64,000 nt of DNA from Dyadobacter sp. SG02 (GTDB lineage: Bacteria; Bacteroidota; Bacteroidia; Cytophagales; Spirosomataceae), in contig NZ_FNYL01000004.1 of NCBI RefSeq assembly GCF_900109045.1, positions 418,055 to 482,054 of the forward strand, in the 5' to 3' direction. The position numbers were made by a program, and so were the translations under genes. The notes below the pieces were generated by a model that saw nothing but the letters and a program-made list of their open reading frames with translations, was not told the DNA's origin and did no database searches. Positions 34,774 to 42,914 of this stretch are shown one piece after another; position 1 is the stretch's first letter, and each line of letters starts with the position of its first letter.

Positions 34774-37680
34774 ATGCTCAAACCTCTATCTTATCGGCTA
34801 CTGCCTGTTATTCTGATGCTGACGTTGTCGTTCAGCCAGGTTTTCGCGACTCATTTCCGCGCCGGGGAAATCACGGCGAGAAGAATGTCGCTTACGTCGC
34901 ATACCTACGAGATAACACTGACCGCCTATTTCGATATGATAAGCGGACCAGAAGCCGCCAGACTTCAAAATTCGGTCGTTTTCACCATCAACAATGTGAA
35001 AGGCACCGGAGATCCCGATTTCGTGGAAGCACCGAGGATTCTCCCCATTGTTGATATTGGCAACAATACCACCCAAAACGTTTACAAAGCCATTTACACG
35101 TTCAGATCGGCAGGGCAATACCGCATTTCCATTGAAGAAGATGCACGCAACGACAATGTGTTAAACATTGGCCCAAAACCGACCAGGAGCCTTAACTTCT
35201 ACGTAAGCACCACCTTGGAAATCAATGCGGCTTTCGGTCTGAACCGGACGCCCGTGCTTCGCAATGCTCCTATCGACATCGCAGCCGTGGGCCAGCGCTA
35301 TATTCACAACCCGGCTGCGTTCGATGCCGACGGCGACAGCATTTCCTATCGGATGTATGTCCCTCAGCAAAGGGGGGCAAATGGCATGGGTATGGACCTC
35401 GTATACCAGGACCCGAATACCGTTACACCTCCCGGCCAGACCGAATCCGGCGCTACCCCGGCTACATTCAGCCTTAACCCCGTAACAGGTGACATCATAT
35501 GGGATGCACCCGTCACCAAAGGATATTATAACGTCGCATTCATTGTGGAGGAATGGCGCGACGGCGTACCGATAGGCCAGATCGTCCGCGATATGCAGAT
35601 CATCGTCGAGGACGCCCGTAACGACCGGCCTGTTTTGACTCCCATACAGGATATTTGTGTCGAAGCCGGGACGTTGATTAACCAGAAAGTAGTCGCGACG
35701 GATAAAAACGGCGACAAACTCACCCTCACTTCCGCCAGCGGCGTCTATGATGCCACGCTGATCAAACCTCCGCTCGCGACCTTCACCGTTGCCAACCAGG
35801 GTGCCCAGGGTAGTGTGACCGGCACGTTCATCTGGCAAACATCCTGCGACCACATTCGAATGGGTCCATATGGAGTGCTGTTTAAAGTCGAAGACGGGCC
35901 GACGCCGACTTTTCCTAATCCCTCACTTTTCAAGAAGCTAGCGGATATGACGTCGTTCAATATCCGCGTCTACGGCCCCAAAGCGACGGGATTGCGAGGT
36001 ACCGCCGTCACCGATCCTACGGGCACCGCCTATCGCCTCAACTGGGATGCTTACAAATGCCAGATAGCAGGGGCTAAAATTGCTATTTACAGAGCGGAAA
36101 AATGTACGGACATCTCCGAAGACGTGTGTAGTCCCGGTATCCCGGCCGGTTCGGGTTACGAGGAAATCGGAAGGGTGGAAGTGAACCAAACTACATTCCT
36201 GGATAACAATGGTGGCGAAGGCCTCCGTCCCGGCGTTTCCTATTCCTACCGCATTGTGGTCATATTCCCGCGGCCCGGTGCGAGCCCGAGCGACCCAGGT
36301 TACCTGATCGGCGGTGGCGTAAGCGTTGCTTCGGCCGAGTTCTGCCTTAACCTGCCGCTGGTAATGCCGGTCATCACCAATGTTACCGTCGATTCTACCA
36401 GCACTACCAGAGGCCAGATCACGGTAAAATGGATCAGACCTGCGGCCGCAGCCGGTTTGCCTGCTCAATACCGTCTTTTAAGGGCTACCGGGCAGGCAGG
36501 CACCTCGTTCACACAGGTCGCAGCCATTAATACAAACCTTACACCGGGAGCAGCCGACACCCTGTTTGTAGACAAAGGTTTGAACACAGAAGCCAATGCC
36601 TACAACTACAAACTTGAATATTATACCACAGTAAACGGCCAGCTGACCAAATTCGACGAAACTGAAACGGCCAGCTCGGTAAGGCTCGAACAGATCGCCG
36701 CCCCGACCAATGCAGTCGGGTTGAAATGGACCGCGCTTGTGCCGTGGGACAATAGCAACCGCGTGCACCGCGTGTACCGCGAGGATAAAGCCAAGCCAGG
36801 CACGTTCAACCGCATTGCGGAAGTTCCCGTAAAAGGACAACAGTCATTCAACTATGTCGACGACGGTACAGATCAATATGCCGCTGACGGTACTGTGAAT
36901 GTGACTATCGTGAAGGATTCTACCTATTGTTATAAAGTTGAAACGGTAGGTTCGTACAATAACAGCCAGATCAAACCTTCTGTTCTGTACAACTTCTCGC
37001 AGATACTTTGCGTGTCCTCGTCGGATACCACCAAGCCTTGCCCGCCGGTGCTCACCCTTGATCCGCTCAACTGCGATTCGCTCAGAGCGCATCCTGAGGC
37101 ATTTTGTAACCCATCCGGCTTTACCAACCATCTTTCATGGGAATACCCCGCCGAGCTGGATGGCCGTGATTGCGACCCGTTGGTGACCGCTTACAGGGTA
37201 TATTATGCAAGATATGAGGGTGATGCACCAACTTTGATCACCACGGTTACCACTCCGCCATCGCCGCTGCAAACGTTCTTTGACCATAGAGGCCTCACCT
37301 CATTTGCCGGATGCTACTATGTGACGGCCGTCAACCGCTTCGGAAGCGAAAGCGCCCCGAGCAACACCGTGTGCCGGGACAACTGCCCGATGTATGTTTT
37401 GCCAAACGTGTTTACACCAAATGGCGACAACAAAAACGACACCTTCCAGCCGCTCGAATGCCCCGCATTCGTACAATCGCTGGAATTCAAGGTATTCAAC
37501 CGCTGGGGAGCGCAGGTATACTCTACGAAAGACGTGAACATCAACTGGGACGGCAAAACCAACGGCGGAAAAGAGCTCGCCGCAGGCCAGTATTATTATG
37601 AAGTAACCATCTATTTCGAATCATTTAAAAAACAAGGTGCGGAGACAACTATGAAAGGCTGGGTGCAATTGCTGAGATAG
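34774..37680 (+). CDS. Large T9SS type B surface protein, tandem copy 1
   Basis: The ATG at 34774 is preferred over the in-frame TTG at 34735 because it opens a clear signal peptide (MLKPLSYRLLPVILMLTLSF, cleavage near VFATH). The 968-residue product starts with the THFRAGEITARR domain found at the head of many Bacteroidota surface proteins. A cadherin-like section follows (FDADGDSISYRM) and then fibronectin-like modules. It ends with a type B sorting domain (VLPNVFTPNGDNKND, FNRWGAQVYSTKD, NWDGKTNGG, GWVQLLR). It is exported by T9SS and probably adhesive. The next gene is a close copy. Confidence 0.88.
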   Translation: MLKPLSYRLLPVILMLTLSFSQVFATHFRAGEITARRMSLTSHTYEITLTAYFDMISGPEAARLQNSVVFTINNVKGTGDPDFVEAPRILPIVDIGNNTTQNVYKAIYTFRSAGQYRISIEEDARNDNVLNIGPKPTRSLNFYVSTTLEINAAFGLNRTPVLRNAPIDIAAVGQRYIHNPAAFDADGDSISYRMYVPQQRGANGMGMDLVYQDPNTVTPPGQTESGATPATFSLNPVTGDIIWDAPVTKGYYNVAFIVEEWRDGVPIGQIVRDMQIIVEDARNDRPVLTPIQDICVEAGTLINQKVVATDKNGDKLTLTSASGVYDATLIKPPLATFTVANQGAQGSVTGTFIWQTSCDHIRMGPYGVLFKVEDGPTPTFPNPSLFKKLADMTSFNIRVYGPKATGLRGTAVTDPTGTAYRLNWDAYKCQIAGAKIAIYRAEKCTDISEDVCSPGIPAGSGYEEIGRVEVNQTTFLDNNGGEGLRPGVSYSYRIVVIFPRPGASPSDPGYLIGGGVSVASAEFCLNLPLVMPVITNVTVDSTSTTRGQITVKWIRPAAAAGLPAQYRLLRATGQAGTSFTQVAAINTNLTPGAADTLFVDKGLNTEANAYNYKLEYYTTVNGQLTKFDETETASSVRLEQIAAPTNAVGLKWTALVPWDNSNRVHRVYREDKAKPGTFNRIAEVPVKGQQSFNYVDDGTDQYAADGTVNVTIVKDSTYCYKVETVGSYNNSQIKPSVLYNFSQILCVSSSDTTKPCPPVLTLDPLNCDSLRAHPEAFCNPSGFTNHLSWEYPAELDGRDCDPLVTAYRVYYARYEGDAPTLITTVTTPPSPLQTFFDHRGLTSFAGCYYVTAVNRFGSESAPSNTVCRDNCPMYVLPNVFTPNGDNKNDTFQPLECPAFVQSLEFKVFNRWGAQVYSTKDVNINWDGKTNGGKELAAGQYYYEVTIYFESFKKQGAETTMKGWVQLLR

Positions 37681-37798
37681 CAATGCAAAATCACATCAGG
37701 GCGCTATTTGTGCGGCTTTGGGACTTTGTGACAATTCATATATGATTTATAAAGTTGTTTTGTATGTTTACAAACTGACTCATTATATTCATTCCCGA

Positions 37799-37810
37799 AG
37801 CACACATTTT
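37799..37810 (+). repeat. Short motif shared upstream of both tandem T9SS genes (copy 2)
   Basis: This is an exact copy of AGCACACATTTT at 34708-34719, here 88 bases before the second tandem gene. Confidence 0.4.
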
Positions 37811-37898
37811 TATCTGAATTTTCGTTGATTTAAGGTACCTGACAGGAGATATGGCGCCTGCCATTGCCTCCCTATCATTATTAGCTCGACATAGATTT

Positions 37899-40820
37899 AT
37901 GCGCTCTGTTTTACGAATCCCATTATACTTGTTCTTCCTGGCTCTGCTGTGTAATGGCTTTCAGGCCATGGCTACGCATATACGCGCGGGCGAGATCACG
38001 GCTAGACGGCTTACTTCCGCCAGTTCTCCAATCCATACCTACGAAATAAAACTTACTGCCTATTTCGATATGCAGAATGGCGAAGGTGCCGCCAATGCCC
38101 AGAATACGGTGTTCTTCACGATCGGCCCGCCTAATGCCATACAATCTACCCAAGTCGACGTTATAGAGGCTCCCCGTATTCAACCGATCCCAAACATCGG
38201 TAACAACACTACGCAGAACACCTACATTATCAACTACACTTTCCGCTCTGCCGGTCAGTATCGCATTTCCTTTGAAGAGGATAACCGGAACAACAATGTA
38301 TTGAATATCGGTCCGCCACCTACACAGAACCTGAACTTCTATGTGAGTACGATCCTGGAAATCAATGCCAATTTCGGAAAGAACCAGACACCCGTGCTGC
38401 TCAATGCGCCGATCGATGTGGCTGCGGTAGGGCAACGTTACATTCACAACCCAGGCGCATTCGATGCCGATGGCGACAGCCTTGCCTATCGGATGTTTGT
38501 TCCCCAAAGAAGCGGCGTGAAGGGCACGGGTATCAATTTGCAATACAAAGACCCTAATATGGTAACGCCTCCCGGATCCACGGAGGCTGGCGCATCACCC
38601 GCCACTTTCAGTATGAACCGGATTACCGGCGACCTCATCTGGGATGCACCCGTCACCAAAGGATATTATAACGTCGCATTTATCGTCGAAGAATGGCGCG
38701 ACGGAACGCTCATTGGGCAGATCGTCCGGGATATGCAGATTATCGTCGAGGACGCGCGTAACGACCGGCCTGTGATTCAGCCCCTGGACGATATTTGCGT
38801 CGAAGCCGGGACGTTAATCAATCAGCAGGTGAAGGCTACGGATAAGAATGGCGACAAACTTACGCTCACATCATCGGGCGGTGTTTACGATGCTTTGCTG
38901 ATCCCGCCGGCGGTGGCGAAGTTCACCGTTGCCAACCAGGGCGCACAAGCCAGTATTACCGGCCTTTTCACATGGCAAACCTCCTGTGCCCATGTTCGTC
39001 TGGAACCTTACGACGTCCTGTTTAAAGTGGAAGATGCCCCCGGGCCGGGTGTTCCCAACCCGTCACTATTCCGGAAACTGGTCGATATGACGACGGTGAA
39101 CATCAAAGTTTACGGGCCGAAACCCACGGGCCTGAAGGCTACCGCGGTTACCGATCCTACCGGAACAGCCTATCGCCTCAACTGGGATGCTTACAAATGC
39201 CAGATAGCAGGGGGTAAAATCGCCATTTACAGGGCAGAAAAATGTACTGATATTTCCGAAGACGTGTGTAGTCCGGGTATTCCAGCCGGTTCCGGTTACG
39301 AGGAAATCGGAAGGGTAGATATTAACCAGACCACCTTCCTGGACAACAATGGTGGTGAAGGCCTCCGTCCTGGCGTTTCCTACTCCTACCGCATTGTGGC
39401 CATGTTCCCAAGACCCGGTGCCAGCCCGAGCGACCCAGGTTACCTGATCGGCGGCGGCGTAAGCGTTGCTTCGGCGGAATTCTGCCTTAACCTGCCATTG
39501 GTAATGCCGGTCATCACCAATGTTACCGTCGATTCTACCAGCACTACCAGAGGCCAGATCACCGTAAAATGGATCAGACCTGCGGCCGCCGCCGGTTTGC
39601 CTGCACAATATCGTCTGTTCCGCGCTACCGGACAGAACGGTTCTTCGTTCACACAGATCGCGGCCATCAATACCAACCTTATTCCGGGAGCAGCCGACAC
39701 GTTGTTTATTGACAAAGGCCTGAATACCGAGGTCAACGCCTACAACTACAAACTCGAATATTATACCACTGTAAACGGCCAGCTGACCAAATTCGACGAG
39801 ACAGAAACGGCCAGTTCCGTAAGGCTCGAACAAGCTGCTGCCACGTCCAATGCGGTAGGATTGAAATGGACAGCGTTAGTGCCCTGGGACAATAGCAACC
39901 GCGTACACCGCGTGTACCGCGAGGATAAAACCAAACCAGGCACGTTCAACCGCATCGCGGAGGTTTCGGTGCAGGGGCCGCAGACATTTACTTATGTCGA
40001 CGACGGTACAGATAAATATGCTGCTGACGGTACTGTGAATGTGTCCATCGTGAAGGATTCCACCTATTGTTATAAAGTGGAAACAGTGGGTTCGTATAAT
40101 AACAGCCAGATCAAGCCTTCTGTTCTGTACAACTTCTCGCAGATACTTTGCGTGTCCTCGTCGGATACCACCAAGCCTTGCCCGCCGGTGCTCACCCTCG
40201 ATCCGCTCAACTGCGATTCGCTCAGAGCGCATCCTGAGGCATTCTGTACGCCATCAGGTTTTACCAACCACCTCTCATGGGAATATCCCGCAGAGCTGGA
40301 TGGCCGCGAATGCGACCCGCTGGTGACCGCTTACCGGGTATATTATGCAAGATATCAGGGTGACGCGCCAACGTTGATCGCTACGGTAACCACACCACCA
40401 TCTCCGCTGCAAACATTCTTCGACCATACCGGTCTTACCTCGTTTGCCGGATGCTACTATGTGACGGCCGTCAACCGCTTCGGAAGCGAGAGTGCCCCGA
40501 GCAACACGGTATGCCGGGATAACTGCCCGATGTTTGTGCTTCCAAACGTATTTACGCCTAATGGCGACAACAAAAACGACACCTTCCAGCCACTCGAATG
40601 CCCTGCATTTGTACAATCGCTGGAATTCAAAGCCTACAACCGCTGGGGCGCGCAGGTGTACTCTACCAAGGATGTCAACATCAACTGGGACGGCAAAACC
40701 AATGGCGGAAAAGAGCTCGCGGCGGGCCAGTACTATTATGAAGCAAAAATATATTTTGAGTCGTTCCAGAAACAGAGCACTCCGGTTACCATGAAAGGCT
40801 GGGTGCAGATTCTCCGATAA
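37899..40820 (+). CDS. Large T9SS type B surface protein, tandem copy 2
   Basis: Starting at the ATG at 37899 (an upstream ATG at 37851 adds sixteen residues before the signal peptide) the product is 973 residues with the same domains in the same order as copy 1: signal peptide ending near FQAMATH, RAGEITARR domain, cadherin-like FDADGDSLAYRM, fibronectin-like modules and a type B sorting domain ending GWVQILR. The two genes are near-identical in DNA over much of their 3' two thirds, including an 83-base exact run, but clearly diverged in the first third. Two terminators follow it. Confidence 0.88.
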   Translation: MRSVLRIPLYLFFLALLCNGFQAMATHIRAGEITARRLTSASSPIHTYEIKLTAYFDMQNGEGAANAQNTVFFTIGPPNAIQSTQVDVIEAPRIQPIPNIGNNTTQNTYIINYTFRSAGQYRISFEEDNRNNNVLNIGPPPTQNLNFYVSTILEINANFGKNQTPVLLNAPIDVAAVGQRYIHNPGAFDADGDSLAYRMFVPQRSGVKGTGINLQYKDPNMVTPPGSTEAGASPATFSMNRITGDLIWDAPVTKGYYNVAFIVEEWRDGTLIGQIVRDMQIIVEDARNDRPVIQPLDDICVEAGTLINQQVKATDKNGDKLTLTSSGGVYDALLIPPAVAKFTVANQGAQASITGLFTWQTSCAHVRLEPYDVLFKVEDAPGPGVPNPSLFRKLVDMTTVNIKVYGPKPTGLKATAVTDPTGTAYRLNWDAYKCQIAGGKIAIYRAEKCTDISEDVCSPGIPAGSGYEEIGRVDINQTTFLDNNGGEGLRPGVSYSYRIVAMFPRPGASPSDPGYLIGGGVSVASAEFCLNLPLVMPVITNVTVDSTSTTRGQITVKWIRPAAAAGLPAQYRLFRATGQNGSSFTQIAAINTNLIPGAADTLFIDKGLNTEVNAYNYKLEYYTTVNGQLTKFDETETASSVRLEQAAATSNAVGLKWTALVPWDNSNRVHRVYREDKTKPGTFNRIAEVSVQGPQTFTYVDDGTDKYAADGTVNVSIVKDSTYCYKVETVGSYNNSQIKPSVLYNFSQILCVSSSDTTKPCPPVLTLDPLNCDSLRAHPEAFCTPSGFTNHLSWEYPAELDGRECDPLVTAYRVYYARYQGDAPTLIATVTTPPSPLQTFFDHTGLTSFAGCYYVTAVNRFGSESAPSNTVCRDNCPMFVLPNVFTPNGDNKNDTFQPLECPAFVQSLEFKAYNRWGAQVYSTKDVNINWDGKTNGGKELAAGQYYYEAKIYFESFQKQSTPVTMKGWVQILR

Positions 40821-40836
40821 CATCGATTCCGATTTG

Positions 40837-40864
40837 AAAAAAGGCGACACCCGTTGCCTTTTTT
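40837..40864 (+). terminator. Terminator after the tandem T9SS genes
   Basis: AAAAAAGGC and GCCTTTTTT pair over nine bases with a ten-base loop; the second arm supplies the T run and is followed by CTTTC. Confidence 0.7.
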
Positions 40865-40892
40865 CTTTCACATTCAAGTATTTCCTTTGTAG

Positions 40893-40916
40893 CCCGGTTT
40901 TTGTACCGGGTTTTTT
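40893..40916 (+). terminator. Second terminator before fabD
   Basis: CCCGGT and ACCGGG form a six-base-pair stem followed by TTTTTT. It stands 32 bases before fabD. A poor -7-like TTCCTTTG directly precedes it, but an attenuator starting at the transcription start seems unlikely, so I read it as a back-up terminator. Confidence 0.6.
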
Positions 40917-40947
40917 ATTTCATCGTGAATAACCTTAAATCATCCAT

Positions 40948-41826
40948 ATGAAAACGGCATATGTTTTCCCTGGTCAGGGGTCGCAGTTCAAAGGAATGGG
41001 CCTGGATCTTTACCAGAGCTCCGATTCCGCCAGGGCATTGTTTGAAAAAGCGAACGAGATCCTCGGTTTCGAGATCACCAAAATCATGTTTGAAGGCACC
41101 GACGAGGAGCTGAAACAAACCAATGTGACCCAACCGGCGATATTTATTCACTCCGTGATCCTGGCGAAGATCGCCCCCGATTTCGCACCGAACATGGTAG
41201 CGGGGCACTCGCTCGGCGAATTCTCGGCTTTGGTAGCAGCAGGGGCCCTTTCCTTCGAAGACGGCCTCTCGCTTGTGGCAAAACGCGCCGCTGCGATGCA
41301 GAAAGCCTGCGAAATCCGCCCGTCTACGATGGCGGCGATCCTTGGCCTTGCCGATAGCGTGATCGAAGAAATTTGCGCCGGCATTACCGACGAGATCGTC
41401 GTTCCCGCAAACTACAACTGCCCGGGACAAGTGGTGATCTCCGGAACGATCGAAGGCGTCGAGCGCGCCAACGAGCTCCTGAAAGCTGCCGGAGCGAAAC
41501 GCGCATTGGTACTTCCCGTAGGCGGTGCATTCCACTCGCCATTGATGGAACCGGCCCGTGAAGAACTCGCAGCGGCGATCAATGCGGCGCAGTTCGAGCA
41601 GCCTATTTGCCCGGTTTATCAGAATGTGAATGCCAAACCGGCCACTGAGGTTGCCGTTATCAAGGAAAATCTGATCTCGCAGCTCACTGCTCCGGTAAGA
41701 TGGACGCAGTCGGTGGAGCAAATGGTAGCCGACGGTGCAGAAATTTTTATTGAGTCGGGACCAGGCAAAGTTTTGCAAGGCCTTGTAAAAAAGATCGCTA
41801 GCAATGTTGAGCTAAAAAGTATTTAA
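40948..41826 (+). CDS. fabD: Malonyl-CoA:ACP transacylase
   Basis: The 292-residue enzyme moves malonyl groups from CoA to acyl carrier protein for fatty acid synthesis. It has FPGQGSQ at 7-13, the nucleophile Ser88 in VAGHSLGEFSAL, the binding arginine region LVAKRAAAMQKAC and the catalytic histidine in GGAFHSPLM near residue 199. Length and motifs are normal. It is not clustered with other fab genes here and is followed by tRNA-Gln. Confidence 0.95.
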   Translation: MKTAYVFPGQGSQFKGMGLDLYQSSDSARALFEKANEILGFEITKIMFEGTDEELKQTNVTQPAIFIHSVILAKIAPDFAPNMVAGHSLGEFSALVAAGALSFEDGLSLVAKRAAAMQKACEIRPSTMAAILGLADSVIEEICAGITDEIVVPANYNCPGQVVISGTIEGVERANELLKAAGAKRALVLPVGGAFHSPLMEPAREELAAAINAAQFEQPICPVYQNVNAKPATEVAVIKENLISQLTAPVRWTQSVEQMVADGAEIFIESGPGKVLQGLVKKIASNVELKSI

Positions 41827-41843
41827 TTTTTTTCCTGAAAAAC

Positions 41844-41874
41844 TTGACACGTTACCCTGCTAACATTACTTTTG
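41844..41874 (+). promoter_or_regulatory. Promoter of tRNA-Gln
   Basis: TTGAC at 41844-41848 and TACTTTTG at 41867-41874 are 20 bases apart measured from TTG, a full match to the phylum's promoter pattern. Transcription would start near 41881, twelve bases before the mature tRNA. Confidence 0.8.
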
Positions 41875-41892
41875 CACCACTGTTTACGGTTT

Positions 41893-41963
41893 TGGCCGAT
41901 GGTGTAATGGTAACACAGGACATTTTGGTTGTCTTATTCAGGGTTCGAGTCCTTGTCGGCCAA
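41893..41963 (+). tRNA. tRNA-Gln, anticodon TTG
   Basis: A full cloverleaf can be drawn. The acceptor is TGGCCGA with TCGGCCA, the D stem GTGT with ACAC, and the anticodon stem GGACA with TGTCT around the loop TTTTGGT (anticodon TTG at 41925-41927). The T stem is CAGGG with CCTTG around TTCGAGT. The discriminator is A at 41963 and CCA is not encoded. A promoter precedes it and a terminator follows. Confidence 0.95.
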
Positions 41964-41972
41964 CAGTAATCG

Positions 41973-42003
41973 AAGAGCTCATTGAAAAATGAGCTCTTTT
42001 TTA
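41973..42003 (+). terminator. Terminator of tRNA-Gln
   Basis: AAGAGCTCATT and AATGAGCTCTT pair perfectly over eleven bases with a GAAA loop and run into TTTTTT, ten bases after the tRNA. Confidence 0.88.
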
Positions 42004-42046
42004 TTTTCATACCTACCCTGCATCTGATCTTAGAAAACTTCCAAAT

Positions 42047-42070
42047 TCAAATGGTTACATAGCCATTTGA
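42047..42070. promoter_or_regulatory. Dyad upstream of the TetR-type gene
   Basis: TCAAATGG and CCATTTGA form a perfect eight-base inverted repeat with an eight-base spacer that contains TTACAT, a motif also found in the larger palindrome at 42100-42145. It may be an auxiliary regulator site. Confidence 0.4.
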
Positions 42071-42099
42071 TAACATTTCCAACTTTTTGCGACTTTACG

Positions 42100-42145
42100 G
42101 TGACATTAAGGAAACCAATTTAAAAATTTGGTTACTTAATGTAAC
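42100..42145. promoter_or_regulatory. 46-base near-palindrome, candidate TetR operator
   Basis: The outer arms GTGACATTAAG and CTTAATGTAAC are inverted repeats with one mismatch, and the inner part is a further imperfect dyad around an AT centre (ACCAATTT...AAATTTGGT). It lies 67 bases before the TetR-type gene, the expected place for an autoregulatory operator. It is longer than a single TetR dimer site and could hold two dimers. Confidence 0.55.
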
Positions 42146-42211
42146 TTTTCTGCTATAAAATTTGGATATGAAATGTTACATTTACTATGTTTTAACCTAA
42201 ACAGCACCCAT

Positions 42212-42817
42212 ATGAAAGTAGACAAAGTTAAAAAGCGTGATCGCGAGCGCACGAAGAGTAAAATACTCAAAGCGGTTGGCGAAGTAATTGAACAACATGG
42301 CACCGAAAAGGTAGGCGTCAATCTGATCGCCCGCACCGCCGGAGTCAACAAAGTACTGATTTACAGATACTTTGAAAGCGTAGACGGTCTGATGGAACAA
42401 TACGTCAGGTCGGGTGAGTACACGTCAACCCTCAGTACCGATTACATTGACAACATCCCCGAGCTAACCCCCGAAGAACGGAACAAGGCTCTCACGTCCC
42501 TCATGCACACTTTCACGAACGATCTGCGCCAGCGTAAAGCCACGCGCGACCTGCTCCGCTGGGAAATCGGAACCGGAAAGTCGATGCTTTCAGACGCCCG
42601 CAACCAGATTGCGACGCGTATCCTCAGCAAAATAGGCGACCTGCCCTATTACAATGACACCAGCGCGTTGATCGCATTCATTTCAGCAGGCATTTATTTT
42701 TTGACCATCTCCTCTGATTATCGTGAAAAAATGCTTGATGTAGATCTTCAAACTGATGAAGGCTGGAAGCGTATCGAGCGCGTAGTTGACAGTATTATCT
42801 CCGACGTCCGGGGTTGA
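42212..42817 (+). CDS. TetR family transcriptional regulator
   Basis: From the ATG at 42212 the product is 201 residues; an in-frame ATG at 42173 would add an unlikely hydrophobic stretch. The N-terminal helix-turn-helix is clear (RTKSKILKAVGEVIEQHG, then VGVNLIARTAGVNKVLIYRY), followed by the usual variable ligand-binding helices. TetR repressors usually control a neighbouring transporter or enzyme gene and themselves. The next gene, a flippase, is separated by a strong terminator, so self-control through the palindrome just upstream is the main prediction. Confidence 0.92.
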   Translation: MKVDKVKKRDRERTKSKILKAVGEVIEQHGTEKVGVNLIARTAGVNKVLIYRYFESVDGLMEQYVRSGEYTSTLSTDYIDNIPELTPEERNKALTSLMHTFTNDLRQRKATRDLLRWEIGTGKSMLSDARNQIATRILSKIGDLPYYNDTSALIAFISAGIYFLTISSDYREKMLDVDLQTDEGWKRIERVVDSIISDVRG

Positions 42818-42829
42818 CGATAAAAAACC

Positions 42830-42862
42830 AAAGGCCCTTCCCACGAAACGGGAAGGGCCTTT
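42830..42862 (+). terminator. Terminator of the TetR-type gene
   Basis: AAAGGCCCTTCCC and GGGAAGGGCCTTT pair perfectly over thirteen bases with a seven-base loop, followed by CCTTTTATT. Confidence 0.85.
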
Positions 42863-42914
42863 CCTTTTATTGGCGGTTACTCACCTATATTTGCGGTGGA
42901 AAATCCCGCATTGA

